Below are positions 48,251-60,896 of a DNA stretch of 64,000 nucleotides, piece by piece (within the stretch, counting starts at the first letter, position 1; the number at the start of each line of letters is the position of its first letter). A model generated the notes under the pieces. The model was not told where the DNA came from. It saw only the letters and a list, made by a program, of their open reading frames with translations, and ran no database searches. The DNA comes from Trifolium pratense (Eukaryota; Streptophyta; Magnoliopsida; Fabales; Fabaceae), in contig NC_060063.1 in the NCBI RefSeq assembly GCF_020283565.1, positions 5,416,563-5,480,562 of the forward strand. The letters are read 5' to 3'. The translations under genes were made by a program, and so were the position numbers.

Positions 48251-48361
48251 GCAAGAATTAGGATTTCTAGTCATTTTTACCAGATGAGCAGGACATGTGC
48301 GGTAAGGAGCTACCTGCGTTAAAAATAACACATGTATCATGCGCGGTAAGGAGCTATCTAT

Positions 48362-51283
48362 TGTCGCAGCGTGAAAAATAATCCTCGAGTGTGAACACTC
48401 GAAAAATAACAGAGTCGCACCGAATTTTATTTATCCCAAAAAAGGGAAAGGAAAATATCAAGAAAACCTTGAGGGTGAGAAATGGGTTCGGGAGTTGGTT
48501 ATGCGAGGGGAAGGTATTAGCACCCCTCACATCCGTTGTACTCAATGGAAACCTTTTAGAGGGAAATGTTTGTTTGTTTTAATGTGTTTTTTAATGTTTG
48601 CTTGATTACTTGTTCCTTGCTTCATCGATAGATAAGTTATTTTTTATTATTATTTATGTGATTGTGGATACGGGGAAAAAGGTTTGTTTTTTATTATTGT
48701 GCCCGACAAGATGTTGAATCTTGCTCCTACGTATTCCCAGGTGCAATGGGAAAATTTGGGTTTCGTAGTTCAGGGTAAAAAATGTTTGTGGGTTGGTTGT
48801 TTTTAGACGCATGACGTCTAAGTCGCATTCTCGTATTTAAACGCTGCTTGTATGCTCGCACTTTGGAGGCTTAAGCGTGGTTTGTATTACGAAGAATGTC
48901 GCATTCTCGTATTTAAACGCTGCTTGTATGCTCGTAAAGTGGAGGCTTAAGCGTTGTTTGTGTTACGGAGAAAGGACGAAAACGTCACCCGTTTTATGGA
49001 AAAAGTTTTACTTTTACTGCGCGCGTGGGCAGTGAAAATGGTTTGAGTGTGTTGAGTTGATTTTAGGAGTTTTAATGAAAACGTCCGAAAATGAGGATAA
49101 TTCGAGTCACGAGCCATATGTCAGGGTCTCAAACTATCCGGGGAAGAAAGCCATACGTCAGACTAGCCCCTTTTCATTCTGATTATGCTTAAGTTCTTTT
49201 ATTTGATTTAAGAAAGTCAAAAGAAAAGATGAAGCGGGTAACGAAGTGTTTTAACGTTTTTTAGTGTTTGGGAATGAGAATGATTCAAGTCACGAGCCAT
49301 ACGTCAGGGTCTCGAATCATTCGGAGAAAGAAAGTCATACGTCAGACTAACCCTTTTTCATTCCATTTATGATTTAGTTTGATATGTTTAAGCAAGATTA
49401 CCAAGAAATAAAGCAAACAGATATAATATAACAATAAATATATGCATGACTGAAGCTTTTATCAACCGATCAATTTTGCTTAATCATGATTATTTAGAGA
49501 AAAAAAATAAGAATGGGAATAATTCGAGTCACGAGCCATACGTCGGGGTCTCGAATTATTCGGGGAAGAAAGTGATACGTCAGACTAACCCTTTTTCATT
49601 CCATTTATTTTAATTGTGGGGTTTTTCAAGTAAAGAAGTGTTTTTGAGAAACAAACTTGAGATGAAAGTATTAAATCAAGTAAATAATCCAAACATGAAC
49701 TTATTAAAATAAGCTTGAGAAGTTTTGATTAATTAATCATTTAACTAACAATCACTTATTTAAGTGTTTAACCATTTAAGCACTTAGTAACTTAAGCACT
49801 TTTAATTAAACAACTTAAATGGTTACTCACTTAATCAAGTGTTTAATTAATTGACTAATTAATCAACAACTCAAATAATCATTTCTAAATGATAAGCACT
49901 TATTTAAATAAGCACTTATGTGAATAAGCTCTTATTTGAATAAGCACTTATATAAATAAGCACTAAAAAATAAGTAAAACGTAACTGGGGGTGCAAGAAT
50001 GGGTTCTGGGGCTGAAGCAATAGCAATCTGCAACACCAGGCCCAACCCAAGATCTAATTCGTCCAAACAAAAAAAGGATAAGCAGGATATGATCCAGTGT
50101 GGCATGAGCACAGAGGCGCACAGTAGACGTCACATATCTGAGCCTTTAGATTAAATCAGGCAGTCAGGATTTAAAATTCCCATAACAGATCTCGGCCCTT
50201 GATCTTTTAAATAAAATCAAACGGCTGTGTTTTAAAAACGGAGGGAGCCGATGACGCGTCGCCATGTCATCGTCTTCAACAACAACAACATCAATTCTTC
50301 GTCAAAAATTTAAAAAGAATATATCGTTTTGCTCAGTTTTCCGCGTAGATCATGAATATACACTTAGATTTTTCAAAAGATGTTTGTATCTCAAAAAAAG
50401 TTCGAAACTTTAAAACCCAAAAAACTTTAAAATTCACATTTGTACGAATTAAACAAAATCAAGGGTTGGAAAAGCTTCAGTAGGTGTTCATGAGTAAAAA
50501 AACGTTTAAAAACCTACTTGTTTTGAGGCTTGTTTAGGTGGGTTAACACCTACTCTTTTCTTTGCTATTTTTGAACTTTGGGTGAGCTTCTATTGACGTT
50601 TTTTCTTCGTTTTTCTTGTGTGTTTCACTACTGAGATGTATTAGAAGAGTTTTGTGAAGAAAAATTGAAACTTGAATGATGTTTGTATGGATTTCGAAAA
50701 ATGGAAAAAATGGTGAAAAAAAAAGAGATTTTTGGTGATTCTAACTCTTCAGAAAATCCAACCTCTATTCCTCTCTTCTCTGCTGCTTATATAGAGACAA
50801 TAGGAACATTCTAGGCTGAAGGAATTAGGTTAAAAAGGGTGAAAAAAGAATTTTCTCATGAGTGGCATTTTTGGGAATTTTTGGAGTTATAGTGGTAGTT
50901 TTATTGCTTCCAATCATGATCCTTATCCAATGATTGGAGGGGATCACGAAAATTGATGAGGTGGCTACCTTCTAGAACATTCTAGGTTGGAATGGAGGTG
51001 TGCAATAATTGTTTTGGTATATTCCCTTTTTGGTGTTTTTGGTATATTTTTTGGTCACTTATTCCATATTTTTTGGTAGTGTTGACTTTGGTCAAATTGG
51101 TATTTTGGTGAGTGGACCTTATTTGGGGTAAAAGTGGAATTTTGATAGTGAAATGTGGTTTCTTGAAGGTGAAGCAACAAAATGCATATAAAAATAATAT
51201 TTTTTTGAATTTTTGAAATAATAATAAAATAATGGAAATAAAATAATGATAAAAATGGGGTAGGACAAAATTAGGGTACGACA
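48362..51283 (+). repeat. Ogre-like long LTR (2.9 kb), probably solo
   Basis: The sequence runs TGTCGCAGCGTGAAAAATAA ... AAAATTAGGGTACGACA, closely resembling legume Ogre-type LTRs. It contains a tandem pair of about 70 bp (48834-48970; CGCATTCTCGTATTTAAACG) and three spaced copies of a CACGAGCCATACGTCAGGGT ... CATACGTCAGACTA module (about 49108-49190, 49288-49370 and 49528-49610). No 5-bp duplication is found. Instead a 66-bp flank is present on both sides (48255-48320 and 51284-51350). Non-coding. Confidence 0.65.
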
Positions 51284-52721
51284 GAATTAGGATTTCTAGT
51301 CATTTTTCCCAGATGAGAAGGACATGCGCGGTAAGGAGCTACCTGCGTTAAATTGGCAGACAAATGCATCAAGTTTACAGCCTTAATGGGAATTAGGAAA
51401 TCAAATTTCTAGTATAATAGTTTTATTTATGGGTAGAACCCTAGGCGTATAGTTTGAGATCCAAAACTCAGATACTTCCATTTGAAGATTCGGCATATCA
51501 GACCAATTGATAGAAACCCAAATTAAGAGAGAACACAAGAGTTATTATTATTGCTTGAAAACTAACTATCATAGAATATTTTCTCTGCCTAATCACAAAT
51601 AAGTAATTTCCTAACATAAATTTCCACACTGTGGGCTAGGAAGTATGAGCCCACAATCCTAACATTGTTTTACTGTGGGCTAGGAAGTGAAATTCATCAA
51701 ATGAAATGCATATGCAAAAATTTGAGTACGGGTGGGCAGGTTTATCATTATGCAAGGAAAGAACGTCTTTTGGTTTTCAGTAGATTCAAATTTAGACACC
51801 TGTTTGAATTAAAAAAAAAAAGGAAAAAGAAGTTAATTCAACGTGTTTGTGGTTTTCATCGTGAATAACAAAAACATGTTCTTGTAACTCATCGAAACGG
51901 TAAAAAGAAACATGTTCTTGTAACTCACCGAAACGGTAAAAAGAAGAGAGGTAACCCAGATATACATTAATGCATGAATTTATTGTGCTTGTCAAATACA
52001 CATCTTAGCTTCTAGCCATTTAATAGACCGAGCTCGAATGACACCAGGAACAATTACGCGTAATGGCTAAAGAAAGACACAGATTATACTTTGGAAGTTT
52101 AGCAAGAGAACACAACACATACCTGCAGTGTGGCAGTTACATTATACTTTGGAAGCTTCCTGTAATCAAAATAACATTTTTTCTGACATGAGCAGCTGCG
52201 TAAGTGTTTAAAAGGGCTTATAAAAATAGCATATGAAATGCTCACAAGATGCTTTTAGCTTTTTTAACTAAGCTCCCTATGATAGCTTATAGAAACAACT
52301 TTTATCATATAAATGCTTATTTATAAGCTATTTCTACAACATAAAACAAAATAAAGTCAAACTGTTTCCGTATTAGCTATAAATTGTTTTCATAAGCTGA
52401 GCTTATGGAAATAAGCAATATGAACATATCACAAGTTGTTTCTATAAGCTCTTCATAGCAGTCACACGAGTGCTTATGCGCATATGTAAGCTCAAATAAG
52501 TCAATCCAAACAAACCTAAGCATAAGAAAATTCTAAGTGAATTCCGTATTCAAAACAAACTTAACTAACCTGACATCTTTCATAAAGAGCTGTTTGGAAT
52601 GTTCCACGAGACCAGATATCACCGCAGAGTATTTGTTCATAAATACCAAACATTTCATAAAATATAATAATATAAACTATTATATAAAGTCAACTCTAAA
52701 GCTAATTACCATTAACAACTA

Positions 52722-52800
52722 GGGTGGGTTGAGTAGCTCTACTAGTATGAGCTAAGGGTTCAACCCCAGACAAAGGCGAAAAATTATTAATCTAAAAAAC
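52722..52800 (+). mobile_element. Short SINE-like element
   Basis: This is 79 bp with the duplication TAACAACTA (52713-52721 and 52801-52809). The B-box-like AGGGTTCAACCCC is in the middle and the tail is A-rich. Confidence 0.6.
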
Positions 52801-53090
52801 TAACAACTAATATTGGTCGCTTAAGAAAAAAAAAACACTACAATTAACTACAATTAACGCTTAATATTTGTTCACATCTTAATCAAATGAATTTAAAAAC
52901 CAACTACAAGATTTAGTCAATCTTTTCCTGACGAATTTGCCCACGACAATACAATATTTTCCAAATTCAATTTTCAATTCATAAACATATGACACAAATA
53001 TTTAAACCGAAATTTGGATAGATTTATATTACCTAAATACTACCTCCTCTCTTACATAAAAATAGCAAGATAAAATACAATAAAACTATA

Positions 53091-53215
53091 CTCCTTTCGG
53101 TCTCATATAAAATATCCAATATCTGATGTATGTGATCCATAATATATATTTGATACATCAGTTATTCAATTAATCTAAAAAATGTATCTTTGCTTGTATA
53201 TGAGACCAACGGATG
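53091..53215. mobile_element. Possible Stowaway-like MITE
   Basis: The inverted ends CTCCTTTCGGTCTCATATA and TATATGAGACCAACGGATG lie after a TA at 53089-53090. The right outer end is imperfect. Confidence 0.45.
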
Positions 53216-54817
53216 TCTGTATTTTACCAAATCACGCCACTACACTCCACTCTACTTTAATACTATGACATGAAGTTTTTTTTGTAGAGAAGTGAAGGGT
53301 GACGAGGTGGTTCTTTGGAATAATCTGATGGTGCTGTTAATCCTGCCAATTTTTTGTTTAGGAATAGAGTGAGTGGAAATGATGAAGAAAAAGAAGAAGG
53401 ATTTGGAACCACATTGCAAGATTACAAATGCTCAAAATTAGGCATGACAACAGAACATGCGGGTACTCGCCTGAACCCACCCCGAGTTTGACGGGGAAAA
53501 ACCGATTTAATTGGGTTTGAATTTTTCTCGATTTCAAAACATGGAGATGGGGCGGGTAACGGGATATTGCTACCCACCCCGAACCCGTCGTTTATAAAAA
53601 ATTACTATATTACCCCTATTTAGAGTCTAAAACAAAACAAAATTAATTTAGTTATTAAAAAGAAAATTAACTCAAGAGGAATTTTATGAGATTATGTGGG
53701 TCTCTTGTAACTTAAGTAAAATTATGGGTTTGATTCATTTTAAGGTAAAATTTCTAACAATTAGGTTATTAGACAAAAAAAAAATCATGGGTTTGATCTT
53801 ATCTTTGGTAGTTTATGGCCAATTTGGGTCCACAAAATTCGACTAATTAGTCTTTTAGTTGTGCGCAAAGGATATTTGTTTTACGCAGAAATAAAAAACA
53901 AAAATTATATACCAACCCATCATGTATGGTGTTTAAAAACAAATAATGTGTGTCATTCATTAAATAATGTGACAACACATCATTTGGTGCATGTGTAAAA
54001 AAACATTACATTAACCGTGCATACAAACTCTTATTGATTTGAGTTTAATTGACATAAGCATACAAAATAAAAAAACTTTACACACTCGATTAATAAGAAT
54101 GTTTCAACCTTCCATGTCATATAAAAAAAGTGGGGTGAAGTAGCAGAAAACATGGTCGTGATTGGTTGACAGTGTAAAATTATTTTACACTGTATGTGCA
54201 TATTCTTTTTTCTCTATTGATTTACTTGTATTCGTATTGGAATGGTCGTAAAAAATTATCTACATAAAAAAGATGATTTTTTTTTTGACATAAAAAAATT
54301 ATATCGAATATGTCTTGGTGAGCATAACTCAATTTGCAAGGACATTGCAAATTATTGCAGGGACTGGAGTTCGAACCCAGTACTCCCACTTAAGCTATGT
54401 TTGGTAAAATTAAGCTATCAGTTAACTGGTAGTTGAAAAGCTAGCCGATAGCTTATCAGCCAGCTTTTAGCTGATAGCAGCATAATGATAGCAGCACAAT
54501 GTGATCAATTACAAAAATTATTTGCTTGGTCAGATGTTTTTTCAATTCATGATATGGTTCCCAATATGCAACAATTCTAAACATTTTCATGCATCATAAA
54601 AGCCGTTACGAAATCAAAATCACAAATAAATTTTACTACTCTGAGCTATAAAATCAGTGCTCCAACAACACCAGCACGACGAGGATCTTGTATTAGTATT
54701 ACTGAAGAACATGTATCGAAATGCGATTGTTGAGGCAATATGTCCCATTCTTTGCGATGAATACATTCATTGCTTGAGTCTTTGAACGGAAAAGTACTGT
54801 TGCCATTTTAACAGGTT

Positions 54818-56979
54818 TGTTAGAATATGATGCACATTTCTAGAATTTACTAGAATTCATTAGTAAGTTGTGGAATAATTAATAGTTATTAAATGATGAT
54901 GTAAACTTGTAGAACTTTCTAGATTACTTGAGTAGTTAGTAGAATATGTAAGTACTAGGACATATCATGAATGATCTAGAATAAATGATCTAGAATATGT
55001 CATCCACACCTATAAATATGTAACCATGACTCATTTGTAATGTATCCAAGTGGAGAGCAATTCAATATATTCTTGCTCTAAGTGATCCTCATTCCTCACA
55101 CTACTTGCTACTACTATTCAACTATCAACTAAGCATTCTACACTATCTAACTATTTTCTAAACTATCACTACTACCTCAACTACTAACTGTGGCATCAGA
55201 GCAACGTTCGATCATACATTGGGCGTAGAAATTTCATTCATATATTTTCAACCAAGCCCTCCTTATATCTACATCATTTCTAAATTTTCCCCTAAGACAT
55301 GGCCAATATCTTTCAACCATCATCTATGACTATCCCTATCTTTAATGGTGAAAACTATGATTTTTGGAGCATTAAAATGAAGACATTTTTTTGCTTCCAA
55401 GATTTATGGGACATTGTAGATGAAGGATTTACTATTCCAGAATATCTTTCAACTCTCAATGCTAATCAGAAAAAAGAGTTGAAAGAAAATAAACAAAAAG
55501 ATTCAAAGGCACTATTATTTCTACAACAAGCGGTAGAAGATAACATCTTTCCGAGAATAATGGGAGCTACAAGTGCCAAAGATGCATGGGGTACATTGAA
55601 GGAGAAGTTTCAAGGAAGTGATAAGGTACGTGCCATTAAACTTCAAACTCTAAGGCGTGAGTTTGAATTAATACAAATGAAAGAGTCTGAGACCGTAAAA
55701 GACTACTATACTAAAATAAATGAATTAGTGAGTCAAATGAGATCATACGGGGAAAATATTCTCGACAAAAGAATTGTTGAGAAAATTATAATTTCGATTC
55801 CTTGTAAATATGATGCAATCGTGACTACGATTGAACAAACCAAAGATCTATCTACTATGTCGGTGACAGAATTAATAGGCTCACTAGAAGCTTATGAGCA
55901 AAGATTGAGTAGGCATGATGACAATACATTTGAAAATGCCTTTCAATCAAAGCTCAAATTACGACTGGGAAATGGCACTGTTGTAGAATCTAAAGGCAAA
56001 GGCACTGTGATGGTGGAGACTAATAAAGGTACGAGATTCATCAAAGATGTCTTGTTGGTTCCCAATCTCAAAGAAAATCTATTGAGTATTGGTCAAATGA
56101 TGGAGAAAGTCTATATTCTTCACTTTGAAGGAGACACATGTTCAATATATGACAATAAAAGAAATGAGATAGCCAGAGTAAAAATGGACAAAAGGAATAG
56201 AAGCTTTCCAATAAACTTCAAATATACTCCAATACGACAATCAGACATAGAGGATATGGAACACGCAATAGAAGAACCAGGTACGCTACTTTCACCTTCA
56301 AAACAAGAGATTTATTCACCGGAATCTACTCCAACAAGAATAAAATCATTGGTGGATATATATGAAACCTGCAACTTTTCCATGCTTGATTCTAAAAGTT
56401 ATCAAGTGGCGTCAAAACAACTATGGACAAAAGACAATCAAGAAAAACTTCCAAGACTAAGAAAACCTTTATATGGACTCAAGAAAGCTCATCCAGAATG
56501 GTACAATAGAATTGATCACTGTCTCATCAAACGAGGATTCGGAAAGAACAAGTTTTGAGCAACGATGAACTATGGTTAGAGTTACCGAAATATGCATCAA
56601 GGAGGAGTGTTAGAATATGATGCACATTTCTAGAATTTACTAGAATTCATTAGTAAGTTGTAGAATAATTAATAGTTATTAAATGATGTTGTAAACTTGT
56701 AGAACTTTCTAGATTACTTGAGTAGTTAGTAGAATATGTAAGTACTAGGACATATCATGAATGATCTAGAATAAATGATCTAGAATATGTCATCCACACC
56801 TATAAATATGTAACCATGACTCATTTGTAATGTATCCAAGTGGAGAGCAATTCAATATATTCTTGCTCTAAGTGATCATCATTCCTCACACTACTTACTA
56901 CTACTATTCAACTATCAACTAAGCATTCTACACTATCTAACTATTTTCTAAACTATCACTACTACCTAAACTACTAACA
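54818..56979 (+). mobile_element. Internally deleted copia element
   Basis: This is 2,162 bp with a perfect duplication AGGTT (54813-54817 and 56980-56984). The 372-bp LTRs (54818-55189 and 56608-56979) differ at about six positions, including the last base of the 5' LTR (T for A). TGGCATCAGAGC follows the 5' LTR (primer site) and AAGGAGGAG precedes the 3' LTR. Only gag, part of the protease region and a scrap of reverse transcriptase remain. Confidence 0.92.
55299..56558 (+). CDS. Chimeric gag-protease-RT remnant ORF of a copia element (419 aa)
   Basis: Residues about 1-210 are copia gag (IPIFNGENYDFWSIKMKTFF; SETVKDYYTKINELVSQMRS). The zinc knuckle and the protease DSG are missing. Residues about 222-290 continue with the later protease region (LGNGTVVESKGKGTV; LLVPNLKENLLSIGQM). 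The integrase and most of the reverse transcriptase are deleted, but LYGLKKAHPEWYNRID near 392-407 is an RT piece. Despite at least two deletion joints the frame is continuous. It may encode a usable capsid part but no enzymes. The start is the first ATG after the primer site. Confidence 0.85.
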   Translation: MANIFQPSSMTIPIFNGENYDFWSIKMKTFFCFQDLWDIVDEGFTIPEYLSTLNANQKKELKENKQKDSKALLFLQQAVEDNIFPRIMGATSAKDAWGTLKEKFQGSDKVRAIKLQTLRREFELIQMKESETVKDYYTKINELVSQMRSYGENILDKRIVEKIIISIPCKYDAIVTTIEQTKDLSTMSVTELIGSLEAYEQRLSRHDDNTFENAFQSKLKLRLGNGTVVESKGKGTVMVETNKGTRFIKDVLLVPNLKENLLSIGQMMEKVYILHFEGDTCSIYDNKRNEIARVKMDKRNRSFPINFKYTPIRQSDIEDMEHAIEEPGTLLSPSKQEIYSPESTPTRIKSLVDIYETCNFSMLDSKSYQVASKQLWTKDNQEKLPRLRKPLYGLKKAHPEWYNRIDHCLIKRGFGKNKF

Positions 56980-57675
56980 AGGTTCATTACCCTCTCCAGT
57001 TCTGAAACAAAGCACCATCATCTTGAGAGAATAGTAAAATCAGACATCAAACAAATTTAAAAATGACATATACTTGATGTTAACCTTAGAAACATATTGA
57101 GGGAAGATGAATCATGATCATAATCGGACCCTCAAAGATTTTTCCTTGTTCCGTCCCTGATTGGAGCATGTTTAAGGAGTGTGTTAGAGGGTGTGACTAT
57201 AGCACTTAGTGTTGTGTTGGGGTGTAAGGGGAAATTTTTTTATGCTCGCTACAGTTTGGAAGATATCAATTTATGGTTTAACAACACTGGCCGGTTCAAA
57301 TTACATTTCCAAATTGCAGATAGCGGAATCAATTTTTTGAACTAAAATTTGGTTTGGAAAATAGAATCCAAACCATTCTCAATGGGCAAAAATTGAATTT
57401 TGGGGGGCTGACTACAGTCTAATAAGTGGATCAGTCTGTCGTCGAGTAATAATATTTATAACAAAGATTCGTCTCCACAGGATTCGTGCCAAAGCGATTA
57501 GTTTCGTTTATGATTTAGATAGTTTGCATTCATTTTTTAGTTTGAAAAGGTTTTGAGACATAAATCAGATGATAAAAACTAAAAGAAAATCAGATGAGAA
57601 ATATAGGTTAAGTGCTTTCGAATTCCTCTCTTACTCCTGCTTGGTAACTGACGTTATATTGCTTCTATTCATTTT

Positions 57676-57786
57676 TGTTTTTGTTTTGAAGAAGCTAAAT
57701 TAGCTCACCCAAATTGACACAGAGAGAATCGAACCTGAGACTTCCAGGTCTCAAGTCAATGCCACCAGACCAACCCAAGTGGGTTC
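57676..57786 (-). mobile_element. SINE, reverse orientation
   Basis: This is 111 bp with the 13-bp duplication TTCTATTCATTTT (57663-57675 and 57787-57799). The complement has GGTTGGTCTGGTGGCATTG (A-box region) and CAGGTTCGATTCT (B-box). Confidence 0.8.
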
Positions 57787-58951
57787 TTCTATTCATTTTA
57801 TTATCTGGCGAATTAATTCTAAAGTATGTGCTGTCGCATACCTAAATCACCATATTGCAATTGAGAACGCTGATACTAAACCAATAATAAGAGTGCCATT
57901 GTTTGTCACGTATTAGCATTTAACAAGTTCTCAACGTTAAGCTTACCTTGATTGAACAGCTCTAGAACATGCAGAAATTAACAATGTGTTCCATTAATCC
58001 TTTGCCCCTAACCTCGGGTACTTGTACTTCCGTTCCCAATGTTGGCTAGCTATATTATCTCTTAGTTTGGGATGAGTAGTGTTGTCACGAGATCACTTAA
58101 TCCTAGAGGTTTATTCTATAATGTGATCAGTATTAAGAATCAAACATTAAAGCAAAGATAATAATAGATAATAAACCGAATAGTAATTAATATAAACTTT
58201 TTCTAACCAAATTACATAGTCTCAAGCATTCATAGAGAAGTTTACCTACTCGACCTAACCTAAAGATATTTAGCGACTCATAGTCATAATTAAAACAAAA
58301 GAGTAAAAACCACGCATACAAAGTAACCTCGATTTCTTGAAGAGGAAGTTTTGTCTCCCTATGATGAGGAGAGTCGCATTCCCTCGAGAGCTCCTTAGCC
58401 CGCCATGTTGCTCCTCCTTTACTTCTGAATTTCTAAATGAATTTCCTTAATATATAAAGAAAACATATCTGAAACTCTATTTTCAATGCTACAATATAAA
58501 CTACTTTTAACCAAGACAATAAACTAAACGAGTTAGAATTTCTCCCCTAAGACAAATCTTTTGGGAAACCAACTTCTGAGTGTTTATCACCAATAAAACA
58601 ATTATAAAATACATTTAAAATTATAAAAAATGTGAATATATCTCAATCGAAGCATTTTGTGTTAGATCTACTTGGTAACCCATGTATAAATTTTATTATT
58701 TTTTTGAGAAGTTGTATTGCTTTTTAATTTATTTTTGTTTTGTTTTTAATAATTTACCGTACTTTTTTTTTTTTGAAGCAAGTTTAGACCGTACTTGTAC
58801 TTACAAGATGATGTATTTATTTGTTCTTGGTCAAGTGATAATGTTTGTTTCTATAATTGTAAGCGCATATCAATTTAATTTAATACTCCGTAATATTTAT
58901 CATTAAAAGAAAAATAACATTATTAATTTTTTGTCAAAAAAAATCATAGTC

Positions 58952-59098
58952 GTCCACAAATCCTAACTCAAATGGCAGAAATGCTAAAATTGCTAGTGTC
59001 GCACCTTAGGACCGGGGTTCGAACCTCAGTCACTCTACTTTGTGTGTGTGAGTTTTCAATGGCTTTGCAATTTTGTCTATCAAATCAAAAAAAATAAT
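58952..59098 (+). mobile_element. SINE
   Basis: This is 147 bp with the duplication TCATAGTC (58944-58951 and 59099-59106). The B-box is GGGGTTCGAACCTC, and the 3' part is CTATCAAATCAAAAAAAATA. Confidence 0.75.
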
Positions 59099-59315
59099 TC
59101 ATAGTCAACCAAAGTCAAAAAACACAATTTGACTTGTTGAGAATTTACCATATATTAAACCTAAGTCAGACGATGAAAAAAAAAACCTAAGTCAAAATAC
59201 CTGTATATTGACCAATATTCAATTAAAATAATTAATACCTTTTCTTGGCAAAAACTAAAATAGTTAACTATTTAAAATTAATAATTGAGTGTTTTACTTT
59301 TCAATTGATGATAAC

Positions 59316-59322
59316 TATAAAA
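59316..59322 (+). promoter_or_regulatory. Displaced TATA box of inhibitor gene 2
   Basis: TATAAAA is identical in context to the TATA of gene 1 but now lies about 1 kb from the ATG because a MITE begins 21 bases downstream. Confidence 0.7.
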
Positions 59323-59342
59323 CCAAGTGAGGAAACCAATCA

Positions 59343-60276
59343 GGGCCCGTTTGGTGCACAGGATAAGAGACAGGATAGGATAACTGTATCATATCCTGCC
59401 GCAATCCAGTGTTTGGTGATACAGTAGGATATGATAAGTTAATCCTGAAGCTTATCCTATCTTGTCTCTCTAGTTATAATTCTTATCCTGAATTTGAGTT
59501 GGGTTACCAGCAGGATAAGAAGAAAAAAAAAATTACTGATTTATTTTATAAAATATATTTTAAAATACATAAAATAAAATTAATAAAATATAAATAGTAA
59601 AATAATTATTTTTTTAAATATATATATGTGATTTTCTCACAGGGGTAATTTTGTAATTTACATATTCTAAAAAGTCAAAATTTTACTAAAATTACAATAT
59701 TTTAAAGTAAAATGATTATTAAAAAATTGACAAATAGGGATATTAATTTAAATTTTATGAAAAAATTAAATATAATTCTTTTGCAATAGTAGTTTTATTA
59801 TTTACGTATGTGATATATCATATATTTATTTGGCTTATCTAACATGTATATATTATCGAGTTATTTATTTGATCATGATTCATATAAAATATTAAACTTG
59901 ATTCTTAAAAAAAAAAAATATTAAACTTGATTATTTTCTCATGATTTTTATTTTAAATTATATAAAGTTATTTGATTACTTATTTATATTTTTTATTTAT
60001 AAAATTCAAAGTATTACAAAATAATTTTAAAAAAATAACAATTGTTTTACAAGAGTAATTTTGTCAATTAAATATGTTATATATCTTATCATATTATTAT
60101 GAGCAAGTATGTATTAAAAACAAAATATAATAGTTATCATGTTTGTTATCCTGTGTGCACCAAACATATGATATGATAACTGAGTATAACTGTTATCCTG
60201 CTGTTATCCTATCCTATCCTTATCCTGTTTTATATCCTATCCTGTCACTATGCTATACTGCGCACCAAACGGACCC
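59343..60276. mobile_element. PIF/Harbinger-like MITE in the promoter of inhibitor gene 2
   Basis: This is 934 bp with inverted ends GGGCCCGTTTGGTGCACAGG and complement GGGTCCGTTTGGTGCGCAGT, plus subterminal TATCCTATCC repeats. The 3-bp duplication TCA is seen at 59340-59342 and 60277-60279, and the unoccupied site in U1 reads ACCAATCAAAG. The interior is very AT-rich and non-coding. Superfamily is inferred from the 3-bp duplication and the terminal sequence. Confidence 0.85.
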
Positions 60277-60321
60277 TCAAAGTAAATACTAAGATAGGAG
60301 AACTAATAAGAAAAACAAAAA

Positions 60322-60837
60322 ATGGTTCATCACTCTTTCATTTTGCTAGTGTTTCTTCTATGTATTACATCCTCTTATTCAACCAAAATTGTTCAAGTAG
60401 ATGAGATTTGCCACAAAGTAAAAAATCCTTCATTTTGTTCGAGTCTTCTCAATTCAAAAAAAGGTGCAGACCTTGTTAGTCTTGCACAATATACAATTGG
60501 CGTGCTTCGTGTTAATATGATGAACACGGTGAAGCTAATCAACACACTGATCGGACAAAGTGGTAAGGATGTCAAAGCATTAACTCATTACAAAATGTGT
60601 TTGAAAGAATTTGTTAATGATGGGGGTGCTCTTTTTGTGCTTGGGAACGTAGAAAGAGTTTTGAATGAAGGAAATTATCATCTTATGAGTGTTGGAGCTA
60701 ATGATATAATGCAAGACATTAGAAATTGTATTTATGATACTAGTTATCAAGATACTTCTTCCCTTCCAAGTTATGGTGAAGTTGCCTTGCAAATTGATCA
60801 AATTATTCAAATTATAGCAGGATTATTTACTGCTTAA
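60322..60837 (+). CDS. Pectin methylesterase/invertase inhibitor-like secreted protein 2 (171 aa)
   Basis: This is a single-exon gene almost identical to the one at 20059. The signal peptide and all four conserved cysteines (30, 39, 93, 136) are kept. The four differences are S33V, T41S, T67M and H143Q. T67M destroys the N-M-T glycosylation site of copy 1. The coding region is intact, but the promoter is split by a MITE ending 45 bases before the ATG, so expression may be altered or lost. Confidence 0.88.
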   Translation: MVHHSFILLVFLLCITSSYSTKIVQVDEICHKVKNPSFCSSLLNSKKGADLVSLAQYTIGVLRVNMMNTVKLINTLIGQSGKDVKALTHYKMCLKEFVNDGGALFVLGNVERVLNEGNYHLMSVGANDIMQDIRNCIYDTSYQDTSSLPSYGEVALQIDQIIQIIAGLFTA

Positions 60838-60896
60838 TTAATTAATTAATTGTTGCTTAATTCTTTTTATGTGTAATGTTAAAGTTTGCACAATCA

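Larger units (their letters stand above)
51284..54817. other. Unassigned interval with small repeats
   Basis: This AT-rich DNA has no recognisable gene. Visible small items are CTGTGGGCTAGGAAGT twice (51630 and 51674), a 36-bp tandem pair (51873-51946), a SINE (52722-52800), a possible MITE (53091-53215), and a tRNA-like B-box segment near 54318-54390 (GGAGTTCGAACCCAGT). Confidence 0.4.
56985..59273. other. Unassigned interval with LTR-like and SINE sequences
   Basis: 57409-58590 looks like gypsy LTR sequence in reverse (TCGTCTCCACAGGATTCGTG), but I could not fix its ends. Two SINEs are inside or next to it. No gene is seen. Confidence 0.4.
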
